Positions 7,788-16,855 of a DNA stretch of 64,000 nucleotides are shown here, one piece after another; position 1 is the first letter of the stretch; each line of letters opens with the position of its first letter. Source of the DNA: Desulfoluna spongiiphila. Lineage in GTDB: Bacteria; Desulfobacterota; Desulfobacteria; Desulfobacterales; Desulfolunaceae. Under the pieces are notes generated by a model, which ran no database searches, was not told where the DNA came from, and saw nothing but the letters and a program-made list of their open reading frames with translations. Made by a program: the position numbers and the translations under genes. The stretch lies in the NCBI RefSeq assembly GCF_900101345.1, contig NZ_FMUX01000011.1:169097-233096 (forward strand), given 5' to 3'.

Positions 7788-8993
7788 CTACTGCATGAAG
7801 GTGTTTTTCCCTCCGGCCACCATGTCCACCTTGATGTGATCCCTGGAGACCTCGGAGAGGGTGATGGAAAACCCTTTGTAAGTCCGGGACAGAAGCTGTT
7901 CGGCAAGCAGCTTGCCCTCCCCGGTAAAGTTCACCACCATCACGGCGCGTTCGATGCGGCGCTCCCGGGGCCTTACCGAAATCACCCCTTTGAGCCCTTC
8001 CATCTCACGGGAAAGCTGGGTGAAGTTTTCGAAAAAATTGGTCCCTTCCACCACCACCTCGATCATGGTGGTACGGCTCTTCTTCTCCTTCATGGCATCG
8101 ACGATAAGGGCAGACAGATCCCGACCGGCATCCCGGGCAGCGTCTGTCATGGCCCGCGTACTGACCTTGCCGGGATCGGTGCCCACGGCCACGCTCGCCC
8201 TCAGGACCCCGTCGGTGGCCCGGTCCGTGCCCACAACAAACCCTTCAAGCTCAACGGAAGCCCTGAAAGACCGCTCATCTCCCATGATATTTCCGGAAGG
8301 CTCGGTCCAGGCCCTTCCCACCACCACCACGTCGGCGCCGAAGGCAGCACCGATGCGCAGGGCTTCATCCCGATGAACCAGTCCATCCGGCCCCAAAGGC
8401 GCCGCGTCATCAATAATCGCCCGATGGGGAAGCACCTCAAATCCGCGCTTGGCCATGGTCCCTGCGATGGCCTCGTCGGAGACCGTGGCGATATAGGACA
8501 TGCCGGGGCCCCACCAGTAATCAAAGGTGGTGCTGTCCGGAAGCTTTTCGGAGACCAGAAACAGCAACTTGGGCTTGTCGCTGCCCTCAAGGACAATGCC
8601 CGAGGAGGTCAGCCGCTCTTCCAGGCGGTCCATGGCCACGGAGGCCTCCACGGCCACATGGTAATAGCTGCCGAAGCGCCGCTCCGCCACCACCTTGTAC
8701 CCGTCGATGTAGGTTGCAGGAGTCTCCGTGAGAATCTCGGTCACGGCCTCAAAGTGTGCGGCAACGGCCCTGTCCGAGAGGATATAAAACAGCGCCTCTT
8801 CCACGGCGGTATTCAGGCCCTCTTTCACCGCCTTGTCCTTGGCGTCAGGAATGTTGCTGCGGGATATCACGCCCTTGCCCAAAGCGAGAAACACCTTGAG
8901 AGACTCCCCTGTCTCCGCACGCAGGGTGCAGGGACGCGTCAGGGAGAGGGCCAGAAGCATCATCATCGTCCATGAAAAGATCCGTTTATGCAT
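7788..8993 (-). CDS. Exported protein of unknown function, FlgT/LPP20-like
   Basis: About 401 residues. The ATG at 8993 is chosen because GGAG lies 7 bases upstream; the ATG at 8999 is too close to it. The N-terminus (MHKRIFSWTMMMLLALSLTR) is a signal peptide, with likely cleavage near CTLRA-ETGE. The first 150 residues (AVKEGLNTAVEEALFYILSD and YKVVAERRFGSYYHVAVEAS, with an FLVSEKLP strand after) look like the LPP20/FlgT N-terminal pattern of a helix and strands. The middle has an FGADVVVVGRAW strand as in CsgG/FlgT-type domains. It is the third gene behind rimO and the prenyl synthase with a 16-base gap, so probably cotranscribed. No function is claimed. Confidence 0.6.
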   Translation of the reverse strand: MHKRIFSWTMMMLLALSLTRPCTLRAETGESLKVFLALGKGVISRSNIPDAKDKAVKEGLNTAVEEALFYILSDRAVAAHFEAVTEILTETPATYIDGYKVVAERRFGSYYHVAVEASVAMDRLEERLTSSGIVLEGSDKPKLLFLVSEKLPDSTTFDYWWGPGMSYIATVSDEAIAGTMAKRGFEVLPHRAIIDDAAPLGPDGLVHRDEALRIGAAFGADVVVVGRAWTEPSGNIMGDERSFRASVELEGFVVGTDRATDGVLRASVAVGTDPGKVSTRAMTDAARDAGRDLSALIVDAMKEKKSRTTMIEVVVEGTNFFENFTQLSREMEGLKGVISVRPRERRIERAVMVVNFTGEGKLLAEQLLSRTYKGFSITLSEVSRDHIKVDMVAGGKNTFMQ

Positions 8994-9009
8994 CAGCATG
9001 CTCCATCGT

Positions 9010-9990
9010 TTATGATTTACGTCCCAGGCTGTAGTCCCCCACGAGAAGCAACAGCTCTTTTTCCCGGCTGTGGGGAAGCCCGGCCAAAGCGTCCTTGGCG
9101 AGCCCCACATGATCATGGGCGCAACGCTCTGTGTATCCGATGCCGTCAAGCTCTGTAAGCAGGGAGACCAGCTCGGAAAACGCCTCCACCGTGAAATCGG
9201 GGTCGGCCATGATGGCCTCCATGCGCTCTTTCTCTCCGTTGGAAGCCTTGGAGAGGGCATAAATAACGGGCAGGGTGAGTTTGCCCTCCCGAAGATCCGC
9301 CCCCGGCTCCTTCCCCAGGCTGGCCAGGTCGGCGGTGTAGTCCAACAGGTCGTCGGCCATCTGAAAGGCCATGCCAATGTGCCAGCCGTAGCGCCCCAGG
9401 GCGTCCACCACCTCGTCGGGCTGACCGGCCAGGTGAGCGCCCGTCACGCAGGCCCCTTTAAGGAGCACAGCGGTCTTGCGTTCGATGACATCCAGGTACT
9501 CGGCCTCGGTGAGGTCCATGCGGCCCTTGTTGTACAGCTGCTGGATCTCTCCCTGGCTCATGGCCTCGGTGATCCCGCAGATCTCATCGATGATGGCAAA
9601 ATTGCGGGTCTCGGCCGTCAGGGTGAGGCAGCGGGCGAGGATAAAATCCCCGGTGAGGACCGCCTCGGGGGCTCCGTACACCCCGTGGGCGGCGGGCTTG
9701 CCCCGGCGCATCACCGCCTCGTCCACCAGATCGTCGTGGATGAGGGTGGCGGCGTGGAGGTACTCAAAGAGCACGGAATAACGGGCAAGGTCCTGCCGAT
9801 CGGACCCGCAGGCCCGTGCGGCAAGGATCATCAGCAAGGGGCGAAGGCGTTTCCCCCCGGAGAACAGAAGGTGGCCCGCCACCTCCCCGGCCAGTTCGGC
9901 CCAGGGGTTCAAATTCTCTTTCAATGCGGCTTCGATGGAAGAGAGCTCTGCGGCCACCTCGCCCAAAATCCTCGCCTTCAAATCACTCAT
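9010..9990 (-). CDS. Polyprenyl (octaprenyl-type) diphosphate synthase
   Basis: 326-residue all-trans prenyl diphosphate synthase, which extends farnesyl diphosphate with isopentenyl diphosphate to make the quinone side chain. The first Asp-rich motif DDLVD is at 86-90 and the second DDLLD at 213-217; GGKRLRP (45-51) is the usual substrate site. The residues just before the first Asp motif (LHAATLI) are small, as in long-chain synthases, but product length cannot be fixed by eye. The start ATG overlaps the rimO stop as ATGA, indicating translational coupling. Confidence 0.88.
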   Translation of the reverse strand: MSDLKARILGEVAAELSSIEAALKENLNPWAELAGEVAGHLLFSGGKRLRPLLMILAARACGSDRQDLARYSVLFEYLHAATLIHDDLVDEAVMRRGKPAAHGVYGAPEAVLTGDFILARCLTLTAETRNFAIIDEICGITEAMSQGEIQQLYNKGRMDLTEAEYLDVIERKTAVLLKGACVTGAHLAGQPDEVVDALGRYGWHIGMAFQMADDLLDYTADLASLGKEPGADLREGKLTLPVIYALSKASNGEKERMEAIMADPDFTVEAFSELVSLLTELDGIGYTERCAHDHVGLAKDALAGLPHSREKELLLLVGDYSLGRKS

Positions 9991-11321
9991 ACCACTTCTC
10001 CTGACAAATCGTAGACAATGGCGTCCGTGATGCGGACGTCGACAAAGGCGCCGATGGTAAGCCCTTCACCGTAGACAAAGGTCATGCCGTCCACTTCCGG
10101 GGCCTGGAAAAAGGTGCGGCCGATGAAAACGCCCTCTTCGGGGTTCTCCTCGATGAGCACCTTGGTGACCATGCCCACCCGCGCCATGTTCCGCCGGGCC
10201 GAGATCTCCTCCTGGGCGGCCATGATGGTGTCCTGGCGCACCTGGGCGATCTCTTCGTCCACGTGGCCGGGCAGGGCGTGGGAGGCCTGCTCTTCGGAAT
10301 CGGAATAGGTAAAGACACCCAGGTGGTCGAACTCCACCTCGGTGATAAAATCCAGAAGGGACTGAAAATCCTCTTCCGTCTCCCCGGGAAACCCCACGAT
10401 CACCGTGGTGCGCAGGGCCACGCCCGGAACCTCCTCGCGAAGCCGGGTAAAAAGGGCCTTCAAATCCGCCTGGGTGTAGTGGCGCCCCATCTTCTTGATG
10501 ATGGGGTCCGAGGCGTGCTGAATGGGGATGTCAAAGTAGGCACAGACGTTCTCTTTGTCTGCGGCCAGCTTGATGGTGGCGTCATCCAGGGTGTCGGGAA
10601 AGGCGTAGAGAAAACGGATCCACTTGCCGGGGGCCTGGTCGGAGAGGACCTCCAGAACCTCGGCGAGCTTGCCGGGTTCCCCTAAGTCTTCCCCGTAATC
10701 GGTGGTGCTCTCGGCCACGAGGTTCAGCTCCTGAACGCCCGCGTCCAGAAGGCGCCCGGCTTCGGCCGTGATGTCTGCAACGGACCGGCTGCGGTACCGC
10801 CCCCTGAGGCTGGGAATGATGCAGTAGGTGCAGTGCCTGCTGCAGCCTTCGGCGATCTTGAGGTAGGCCAGGGCCCCTGTGGTGGTGATGCGCGGCGAAT
10901 GGGTACGGGCCGGTGAGGTGCTGTTGGGATCGGGAAACAGGCAGGTGGCCTTTCCCACGCGCCCGTCCACGGCCATGAGCCGGTTGATCTCTTCGGCAAT
11001 GCGCTCGTAGCCGCCGGTGCCGATGAACAGGTCCACCTCGGGAAGCTCGGGAATGGCGTCTTCCTTGAACCGCTGGGGAAGGCAGCCCGCCACCACCAGG
11101 TAGCGGCAGGTTCCCTTGGCTTTGTACTCCGCCATCTCCAGGATGGTGTCGATGGATTCGTCCACGGCGGACGTAATGAAGCTGCAGGTGTTGATGATGA
11201 TGACATCCGCCTCTTCCGGTGAATCGATGATGGTGCAACGGGCCTCTGTGAGGTGGCCCAGCATCACTTCGCTGTCGACGAGGTTGCGCGCGCAACCCAA
11301 GCTGACCAGGTAAATGTTCAT
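9987..11321 (-). CDS. rimO: Ribosomal protein S12 methylthiotransferase RimO
   Basis: 444-residue radical SAM methylthiotransferase that adds a methylthio group to an Asp of ribosomal protein S12. The N-terminal UPF0004 domain carries Cys10, Cys46 and Cys80 for one [4Fe-4S] cluster; the radical SAM motif CSRHCTYC holds Cys160, Cys164 and Cys167; a TRAM-like domain closes the protein. SLGCARNLVDSEVMLGHL is the typical RimO beginning and separates it from MiaB. The start is MNIYLVSLGC at 11321, preceded by CAGGAG and a T-run; a longer N-terminus from 11366 has no support. First gene of the rimO, prenyl synthase, exported protein set. Confidence 0.93.
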   Translation of the reverse strand: MNIYLVSLGCARNLVDSEVMLGHLTEARCTIIDSPEEADVIIINTCSFITSAVDESIDTILEMAEYKAKGTCRYLVVAGCLPQRFKEDAIPELPEVDLFIGTGGYERIAEEINRLMAVDGRVGKATCLFPDPNSTSPARTHSPRITTTGALAYLKIAEGCSRHCTYCIIPSLRGRYRSRSVADITAEAGRLLDAGVQELNLVAESTTDYGEDLGEPGKLAEVLEVLSDQAPGKWIRFLYAFPDTLDDATIKLAADKENVCAYFDIPIQHASDPIIKKMGRHYTQADLKALFTRLREEVPGVALRTTVIVGFPGETEEDFQSLLDFITEVEFDHLGVFTYSDSEEQASHALPGHVDEEIAQVRQDTIMAAQEEISARRNMARVGMVTKVLIEENPEEGVFIGRTFFQAPEVDGMTFVYGEGLTIGAFVDVRITDAIVYDLSGEVV

Positions 11322-11447
11322 GGGATCTAAAAAAAACTCCTGAGGCAATGGCCGTCCCGGAAACACGTCGGGTCACCCGTCCGCTCTCTCCTTCCCTGGA
11401 AAGGACGGACGGGGACCGCCTGTAAGTCCGGCGGCATGCCGTGTGGG

Positions 11448-12269
11448 CTAGTTGCCCGTAAAAACCGGTTTTCGTTTTTCCGCAAAGGCGGTAAAGGCTT
11501 CTATCAAATCGTGCGACGGAATGATGTTGGAACTGATGGAGGCCACGTACTTGAGCCCATCGGCCACGGAGGCTTCGGTGCCGTGGTTGAGAACGTCCTT
11601 GGAGGCCTGAACCGCAATGGGCGGGTTGGCGGCAATGCCGTCGGCCATGGCCTGGGCCCCTGCAAACAGGGCGTCGGCATCCTCAAACACCTCGTTGACC
11701 AGATTGACGTCCAGGGCGCGGCGGGAGTCGATGGTTTTGGCGGTATAGGCCATCTCCCGGGTCACCCCCTGGCCCACGATAAAGGGCAGGCGCTGGAGAA
11801 CGCCCACGTCGGCCACAAAACCGATGGCGGTCTCCTTGAGACAGAAGGTGGCGTCCTCCGTGCAGAGACGAATGTCACAGGCGGTCACAAAGTCGAGGCC
11901 GGCACCGATACAAAAGCCATGAATGGCCGCGATGACGGGCTTGCGGCACTTCTCCATGGCGCTCATGGTCTCCTGGAGGGGGTAGATCTTCTTGAGAAGC
12001 TTCCACTTGAGGCCACCCTTCTGCTCATTTTCCATGAGCTCGGGCATGGACCCCACCATACCGATCAGGTCGATGCCGGCGCAGAAGGCGTCCCCCTTGC
12101 CGGCCACCACAATAACGCGGACCTCGGGGTCCTCGTCCAGCTCCTTGAAAACAGCCGGGGAATCCATCCAGGCGTCCTGGTTCATGGCGTTCTTCTTGTC
12201 CGCCCTGTTAAACCATACCCAGGCCACATGGCCTTTTTTTTCCACCAGATAGTACTTGCTTTCACTCAT
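11448..12269 (-). CDS. Crotonase family, dienoyl-CoA isomerase-like
   Basis: 273 residues, enoyl-CoA hydratase/isomerase superfamily. The oxyanion-hole segments are GDAFCAGIDL (59-68) and HGFCIGAGLD (117-126). Glu146 (CLKETAIGF) and Asp154 (VADVGVLQRLP) occupy the two acidic positions used by delta(3,5)-delta(2,4)-dienoyl-CoA isomerase; ADVGxLQRLP is typical of that subgroup rather than of hydratases, which have Glu there. The likely role is beta-oxidation of unsaturated or aromatic-derived acyl-CoAs. AGGAAGAG sits just upstream of the ATG. It is not linked to other beta-oxidation genes here; the acyl-CoA dehydrogenase is 49 kb away. Confidence 0.82.
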   Translation of the reverse strand: MSESKYYLVEKKGHVAWVWFNRADKKNAMNQDAWMDSPAVFKELDEDPEVRVIVVAGKGDAFCAGIDLIGMVGSMPELMENEQKGGLKWKLLKKIYPLQETMSAMEKCRKPVIAAIHGFCIGAGLDFVTACDIRLCTEDATFCLKETAIGFVADVGVLQRLPFIVGQGVTREMAYTAKTIDSRRALDVNLVNEVFEDADALFAGAQAMADGIAANPPIAVQASKDVLNHGTEASVADGLKYVASISSNIIPSHDLIEAFTAFAEKRKPVFTGN

Positions 12270-12438
12270 CTCTTCCTTGCTCCTTCTCTGTCGTTACACC
12301 AGAATCTTCACGTATCTATATCACCAGAGTCGTATCCACTCATGCCAAACGAAGGTCGAAGGTATCCCGCCACTATAGTACACTATCTAACCAAGATCAA
12401 TCGGCATCCATCTTCCCGCACACCCTCGAATATGCTAA
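12270..12438. other. Gap upstream of the crotonase, nothing recognised
   Basis: About 170 bases between the crotonase start and the first repeat module. It presumably holds the crotonase promoter, but no convincing -35/-10 pair or operator is seen. Confidence 0.4.
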
Positions 12439-12501
12439 GGTTCGCGAATGCTCCTCCCCCCGTACCTCGGGGGGTCACATTCACTTACGGGCTGCGCCCG
12501 T
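12439..12501 (+). repeat. Intergenic element, half-type B, truncated
   Basis: Inner part only: TTCGCGAATGCTCCTCCCCC, CGTACCTCGGGGGG, CACATTCACTTACGGGC and GCGCCCGT. The terminal GCCTCCGGCGGC and its hairpin are missing. Probably the remains of a B-C element whose C half is at 12616. Confidence 0.65.
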
Positions 12502-12615
12502 GGAGAGGGCCGATGCTCCCTGACAAGGATGGTACGACGACATCCCGGTGAGATGCGTGTGCCGCCAGTGGATCGTCTTTTGAAAAAATGAGGAGCCGAA
12601 CAAACGTTTTTTTTA

Positions 12616-12668
12616 ACCTGTTTATCAAACTTTTCAAAAGTTTGGCCCCCGGCAGGGCCGCCGGAGGC
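12616..12668 (+). repeat. Intergenic element, half-type C
   Basis: ACCTGTTTATCAAACTTTTC, AAAAGTTTGGCCCCCGGCAG, GGCCGCCGGAGGC. Well preserved, ending 55 bases before the dus start. Confidence 0.8.
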
Positions 12669-12723
12669 ATGCGTTGACCATAACCCCAATAAAGAGAGAC
12701 GTCGCCACACGGCAACACGAGCT

Positions 12724-13746
12724 ATGACCACCATACCTGAAACCATAAAAACCCCCATCACCATCGGGGGCAAAGAGATCCCCAACCGCCTCTTCCTGGC
12801 CCCCCTGGCCGGTCTCGGCCACGTGGCCATGCGGCAGATCATCGACGAGTTCGGCAGCTGCGGCCTCTTCTTCTCGGAGATGTGCAGCGCCAGGGCCCTG
12901 CCCGGAGAAAACCGGCTCATCTCCCCCATGTTCCGCTGGCGGGACCAAGAGGCAAAACGCCTTGTCATGCAGATCGTGGGTGCCGCCCCCCTGGATATGG
13001 CCCTTGCCGCCGAGCGCATCGAAAAAGAGGGTCTTTTCGGAGTGGACATCAACTTCGGCTGCTCCGTGGCCGGTATCTGCAAAAAAGAGAGCGGCGCCGC
13101 CGTCCTCAGGGATCCCGACCGGGCCGAAGCCATCGTCCGGGAGGTCCGCAACGCCACCACCCTGCCCCTGTTCGTCAAGTACCGCACGGGCTGGACAGAC
13201 GACCCCGTCTTTGCAGCAGACATGGCAAGGCGATTTGAAGACGCCGGTGCCGACGCCCTGGTCTTTCACCCCAGGGTCTCCCCGGACCGCCGCAGTCGTC
13301 CGCCCAAGTGGCAGCACATAAAGGCCGTGAAAGAAAGCGTTGCCATCCCCGTCTTCGGCAACGGCAACGTCTTCACCCCGGCGGACCTTGCCCGCATGGT
13401 CGATACCACCGGCTGCGACGGGGTCTCCCTGGGGCGCATCGCCATCGCCCGCCCCTTTGTCTTTGCCGAAATGCTGGAAGGAAAAACCTTCGGCCCCGAG
13501 ATCTACCCCCAGGTGGCCCTGCGCTTCCTCGACCTGGTGGAAGAGGCCTTCGATGCCGGCTACGCCGTGCGCCTGTTCAAGAAATTCGTCCTCTACTTTG
13601 CCGCCAACTTCAAATTCGGTCACCCCGTATTCAAACAGCTCGCCTACGCCGATACCCTGGACGGCCTGAGGGAAAACGTCCATCAGACCTTTGCCGAACC
13701 CCTGGACCTGGCCTCCACCCCCAATCTCAACCTCTTTACAGGGTAA
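12724..13746 (+). CDS. tRNA-dihydrouridine synthase (Dus family)
   Basis: 340-residue FMN-dependent TIM-barrel enzyme that reduces uridine to dihydrouridine in tRNA D-loops. LFLAPLAGLGHVAMR (23-37) matches the FMN-binding start of the barrel. The catalytic Cys is Cys113 in NFGCSVAGICKKESGAAVLR, where Dus proteins usually have NxGCPxxxVxKxxxGaaLL. GNGNVFTPADLARM and GVSLGRIAIARPFVF are the phosphate-binding strands near the C-terminal end of the barrel. The GCS (not GCP) motif marks a divergent Dus subgroup, so I do not assign A, B or C. Confidence 0.85.
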   Translation: MTTIPETIKTPITIGGKEIPNRLFLAPLAGLGHVAMRQIIDEFGSCGLFFSEMCSARALPGENRLISPMFRWRDQEAKRLVMQIVGAAPLDMALAAERIEKEGLFGVDINFGCSVAGICKKESGAAVLRDPDRAEAIVREVRNATTLPLFVKYRTGWTDDPVFAADMARRFEDAGADALVFHPRVSPDRRSRPPKWQHIKAVKESVAIPVFGNGNVFTPADLARMVDTTGCDGVSLGRIAIARPFVFAEMLEGKTFGPEIYPQVALRFLDLVEEAFDAGYAVRLFKKFVLYFAANFKFGHPVFKQLAYADTLDGLRENVHQTFAEPLDLASTPNLNLFTG

Positions 13747-13950
13747 ATACATTTCACACAGGCTTGCGTGTCTTTGGCCCTGAAGATACGAAGCCTGTGC
13801 AGGTGGGCAATGCTCACAAACCGCTATTTTCACCTGAGGATCGACGAAAAATTAAGGAAAAACGTTCAGCCCCGGGCAGGGTGATCCGATAAAAAAGGTA
13901 TTCGCTGATAACCAACCCCCTTTTTGGGGAACTGCCTGGAGCCTTACCCC

Positions 13951-15231
13951 ATGTTGCGTGAAATCTACGTTGACTTAAACAACGTCTTTCTCTCCCTGTC
14001 CGACGCCATCGACCTTGCCAATCCGAGCATCGCCTGCCACCAGATGCGCTGCGCCTACATCGTCTGGCAGTTGGGAAAAACTGCCAAATTGTCCAAGGAA
14101 CGTATCAAGCGGCTCTACATGGCGGCCCTTCTCCACGACATCGGGGCCATGACGCCCAAGGACAAAATACGGCTCCACACCTTTGAGGAATCGGACATCC
14201 TGGCCCACTGCCTCAGGGGAGAGGTACTTTTCCAGTCCGTGCCCCTGCTGGCGCCTGCCGCGCCCCTTATCCGACACCACCACCGGAACTGGAGCGACTG
14301 CGAAGCCCCCATCGGCGACCCGGACGTCCTCGACGCCCAGATCCTTCACCTGGCGGACTGGGTGGAACGGCTGATCCGACGCGACGCCTTCATCCTCAGC
14401 CAGATGGAGGTCATCACCACACAGATCCGTACCATGGAGCACACCGTCTTTCACCCGGACGTCGTCGAGCTCTTCATCCGCACCTCGGACCGGGAAGAAT
14501 TCTGGCTGGACCTCTCCTCCACACGACTCTACGGGCTTCTGCTAAGAAACGGCCCCTTGCGGTCCATCGAGACCCCCTTTGAAGACATCGCCTCCATTGC
14601 CCGGGTCATACAGAAACTCATCGACTTCCGGTCCCCCTTCACCGCCACCCACTCCGCGGGCGTGGCCGAGTGTGCCGCCCTTCTCACCGAACACTTCGGC
14701 TACATGGAGACCGAAGTGAGGCTCATGCGCCTGGCAGGCCACTTCCACGACCTGGGCAAGCTCATCATCCCCAACGCCATCCTGGAAAAGCCGGGCAAAC
14801 TCACCCGGGAAGAGTTTCAGGTGATGAAGCAGCACACCTATTTTACCTACGAGGTACTCAACTCCATCGATCGCCTGGAGCGGGTGGCCGAATGGGCGGC
14901 CTTCCACCACGAAAAACTCGACGGCACCGGCTACCCCTTCCGCGTGAGGGCCGAAAAGATCAACACCGGCGCCCGCATCATGGCCGTGGCCGATATCTTC
15001 ACCGCCCTCACCGAAGACCGCCCCTACCGCGCCGGCATGCCCCTGGACAAAGCCCTGGGCATCCTGAAAAACCAGGCGGACAATGGCAAAATCGAGCCCA
15101 GGGTGGTGAGCCTTTTGGGCGACCACGCCAAAGAGATCTCCCAACAAGTCAAAGCCACACAGCTCGAATCCATGCGCTTCTACACCGAACACTTCACCGA
15201 CGCCGTCCTCGCCGAACACCAGGTGGCCTAG
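13951..15231 (+). CDS. HD-GYP domain protein with two HD domains
   Basis: 426 residues. An N-terminal HD domain (LLHDIGAMTPKDKI, HD at 62-63) is followed by a degenerate HHHRNWSDCEAP instead of HHExxDGxGYP. The C-terminal domain is a complete HD-GYP: HDLGKLIIPNAILEKPG near 265, HHEKLDGTGYP near 320, DIFTALTEDRPYR after it. HD-GYP domains hydrolyse cyclic di-GMP, so the second domain is probably the active one. ATG 13951 is chosen because GGAG lies 10 bases upstream; a TTG at 13924 would add nine residues. No transmembrane segment or receiver domain is present. A shared terminator lies at 15475. Confidence 0.88.
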   Translation: MLREIYVDLNNVFLSLSDAIDLANPSIACHQMRCAYIVWQLGKTAKLSKERIKRLYMAALLHDIGAMTPKDKIRLHTFEESDILAHCLRGEVLFQSVPLLAPAAPLIRHHHRNWSDCEAPIGDPDVLDAQILHLADWVERLIRRDAFILSQMEVITTQIRTMEHTVFHPDVVELFIRTSDREEFWLDLSSTRLYGLLLRNGPLRSIETPFEDIASIARVIQKLIDFRSPFTATHSAGVAECAALLTEHFGYMETEVRLMRLAGHFHDLGKLIIPNAILEKPGKLTREEFQVMKQHTYFTYEVLNSIDRLERVAEWAAFHHEKLDGTGYPFRVRAEKINTGARIMAVADIFTALTEDRPYRAGMPLDKALGILKNQADNGKIEPRVVSLLGDHAKEISQQVKATQLESMRFYTEHFTDAVLAEHQVA

Positions 15232-15252
15232 GCCAGAAAAAACAAAAGCCAT

Positions 15253-15445
15253 GCCTCCGGCGGCGAGGTGAGCCACCTCGAAAGCTGATTGCCATTGCGC
15301 TTCGCCCTTCGTTCCTCAGGGCAAATCACAATGGCGTTCTTTGCGGGCGAAGCCCGCCAGGGAATGCGATGGGCCTGAGGAACGAAGGCCCGAGAGCATT
15401 CCCGAACCTGGGGTGAAGGGGATTTATCCCCTGCCCGCCGGAGGC
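15253..15445 (+). repeat. Composite element, A half plus inverted B half
   Basis: Starts 22 bases after the HD-GYP stop. Left half: GCCTCCGGCGGC, AGGTGAGCCACCT hairpin, GCCATTGCGCTTCGCCC...GGGCAAATCACAATGGC hairpin. Right half (inverted B): GCGGGCGAAGCCCGC hairpin, GGGGATTTATCCCC hairpin, then GCCCGCCGGAGGC. It shows that different halves combine inside one pair of common termini. Confidence 0.88.
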
Positions 15446-15474
15446 GATTTTTTCCTTTTTTTTTTGCCACCAAC

Positions 15475-15515
15475 AAAAAACCCCCGCCCTTGTGTTGACA
15501 GGAGCGGGGGTTTTT
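15475..15515. terminator. Bidirectional intrinsic terminator
   Basis: CCCCCGC (15481-15487) pairs with GCGGGGG (15504-15510), with six A before and five T after. It serves both the HD-GYP gene on + and the D-LDH operon on - (ends 15557). Confidence 0.85.
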
Positions 15516-15556
15516 CTATCCGGCACAAAGCCGGTGGTGACGTCTTTTGTTAAGGC

Positions 15557-16852
15557 CTACAGGGCGTCGGCGTAGAGTTCGATGACGTGTTTGACGGCCA
15601 CGTGGTCGTGGCCTTGGGAGAGCATGTCCGTCATCTGCATCATGCAGGCGGGGCACCCGGTGGTGACCACGTCGGCACCGGTGGCGAGGATATTCTCCCG
15701 CTTGCGGCCGCCGATGCGGCTGGAGGTGTCGTAGTGGGCCAGGTTGAAGCTGCCGCCGTTGCCGCAGCAGGTGTCGGCTTCGTTCATCTCCACAAACTCG
15801 TAGCCGGGCAGGCCTTTGAGGATGGCCCGGGGTTCTTCCGAGACACCGATGGACTTTTTCAGGTGGCAGGGGTCGTGCCAGGTGACGGTTTTGGTCGTTC
15901 CCTTGCCGGCCTGCGCCGCAAGGTCCACGTCAAAGTGTTTGACGAGGAACTCGCTGATATCCATGGTGCGGTTGGCGATGCGCTCGGCCTTTTTCTCCGC
16001 CTCAGGGGAGATCTTGGCCGCCATCTTGGGCCAGAGCTTCTTGATGGTGGAGGTGCAGGTGGCGCAGGGGGTGACCAGCACGTCGTAGTTGCCGCTGGAA
16101 AAGGGTTTCAGGTTGTGCTTGAGGAGCTTTAAGAAACTCTCCTCGTCACCGGAGGCCAGGGTGGGGATCCCGCAGCAGCCCTGATTCTTGGGCAGGTAGA
16201 TCCCGCAACCGTGGTGTTCCAGCACCTTGATCACGGCATGGCCCACCTGGGGGAGCATCTTGTCCACCACGCAGCCCGGGTAGAAGGCCACGCGGATGTT
16301 CGCGGTGCCCTTACCCGTGTCCATGCCCGAGTAGTCCTTGCGGAAAGGCCGCTTGGCAAGGGGCATGAAGTGACGGTCCCCGATGAGGGGGGACATGATC
16401 TTGGAGCAGGAGGTCCCCAGGAAGGGATCGGCCTGGCTGGTCATGATCCCCTGGAACTTCGAGCCCATGGACAGGAGGCCGGAAAAGAGCCTCGGATGGA
16501 CCAGGGTCCTTCTGAAGATCGCCTTCTTCATGGGAGAAAGGCCGATATACCCCGTCAGGATGGCGCGGGCCTTGATAAAGATATCGGTGATCTTCACCCC
16601 GCTGGGACAATTGGCCTCGCAGGAGCCGCACAGGAGGCATTTCTCCAAACGATCCTTGACCTCCACGGGGCTGTCGATCATCCGCTTGGCCAGGCTGTCG
16701 ATCAAGGCCAGCTTGCCCCTGGCCACGTCCCCTTCCAGCATGGAGTCCTTGAACACGGGACACACGGACTGGCACATCCCGCAGCGCATACAGGTCACCA
16801 GCAGGTCGTCCAGTTCGGCAAGGGAGGTCCGGAGATTGGCTATGTCTTTCAT
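15557..16852 (-). CDS. D-lactate dehydrogenase Fe-S subunit (GlcF-like)
   Basis: 431 residues. Two [4Fe-4S] motifs, CMRCGMCQSVCP (Cys21, 24, 27, 31) and CLLCGSCEANCP (Cys72, 75, 78, 82), are followed by two cysteine-rich CCG domains (YPGCVVDK...GCCGIP and DPCHLKK...TCCGNGG). This is the GlcF/heterodisulfide-reductase-like electron-transfer partner of FAD-linked glycolate or D-lactate dehydrogenases. It starts 3 bases after the GlcD-like stop, so the two form an operon and probably a complex that passes lactate electrons toward the quinone pool or a membrane complex. There is no transmembrane segment. Lactate, not glycolate, is inferred from the neighbouring lldP. Confidence 0.88.
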   Translation of the reverse strand: MKDIANLRTSLAELDDLLVTCMRCGMCQSVCPVFKDSMLEGDVARGKLALIDSLAKRMIDSPVEVKDRLEKCLLCGSCEANCPSGVKITDIFIKARAILTGYIGLSPMKKAIFRRTLVHPRLFSGLLSMGSKFQGIMTSQADPFLGTSCSKIMSPLIGDRHFMPLAKRPFRKDYSGMDTGKGTANIRVAFYPGCVVDKMLPQVGHAVIKVLEHHGCGIYLPKNQGCCGIPTLASGDEESFLKLLKHNLKPFSSGNYDVLVTPCATCTSTIKKLWPKMAAKISPEAEKKAERIANRTMDISEFLVKHFDVDLAAQAGKGTTKTVTWHDPCHLKKSIGVSEEPRAILKGLPGYEFVEMNEADTCCGNGGSFNLAHYDTSSRIGGRKRENILATGADVVTTGCPACMMQMTDMLSQGHDHVAVKHVIELYADAL

Positions 16853-16855
16853 GGG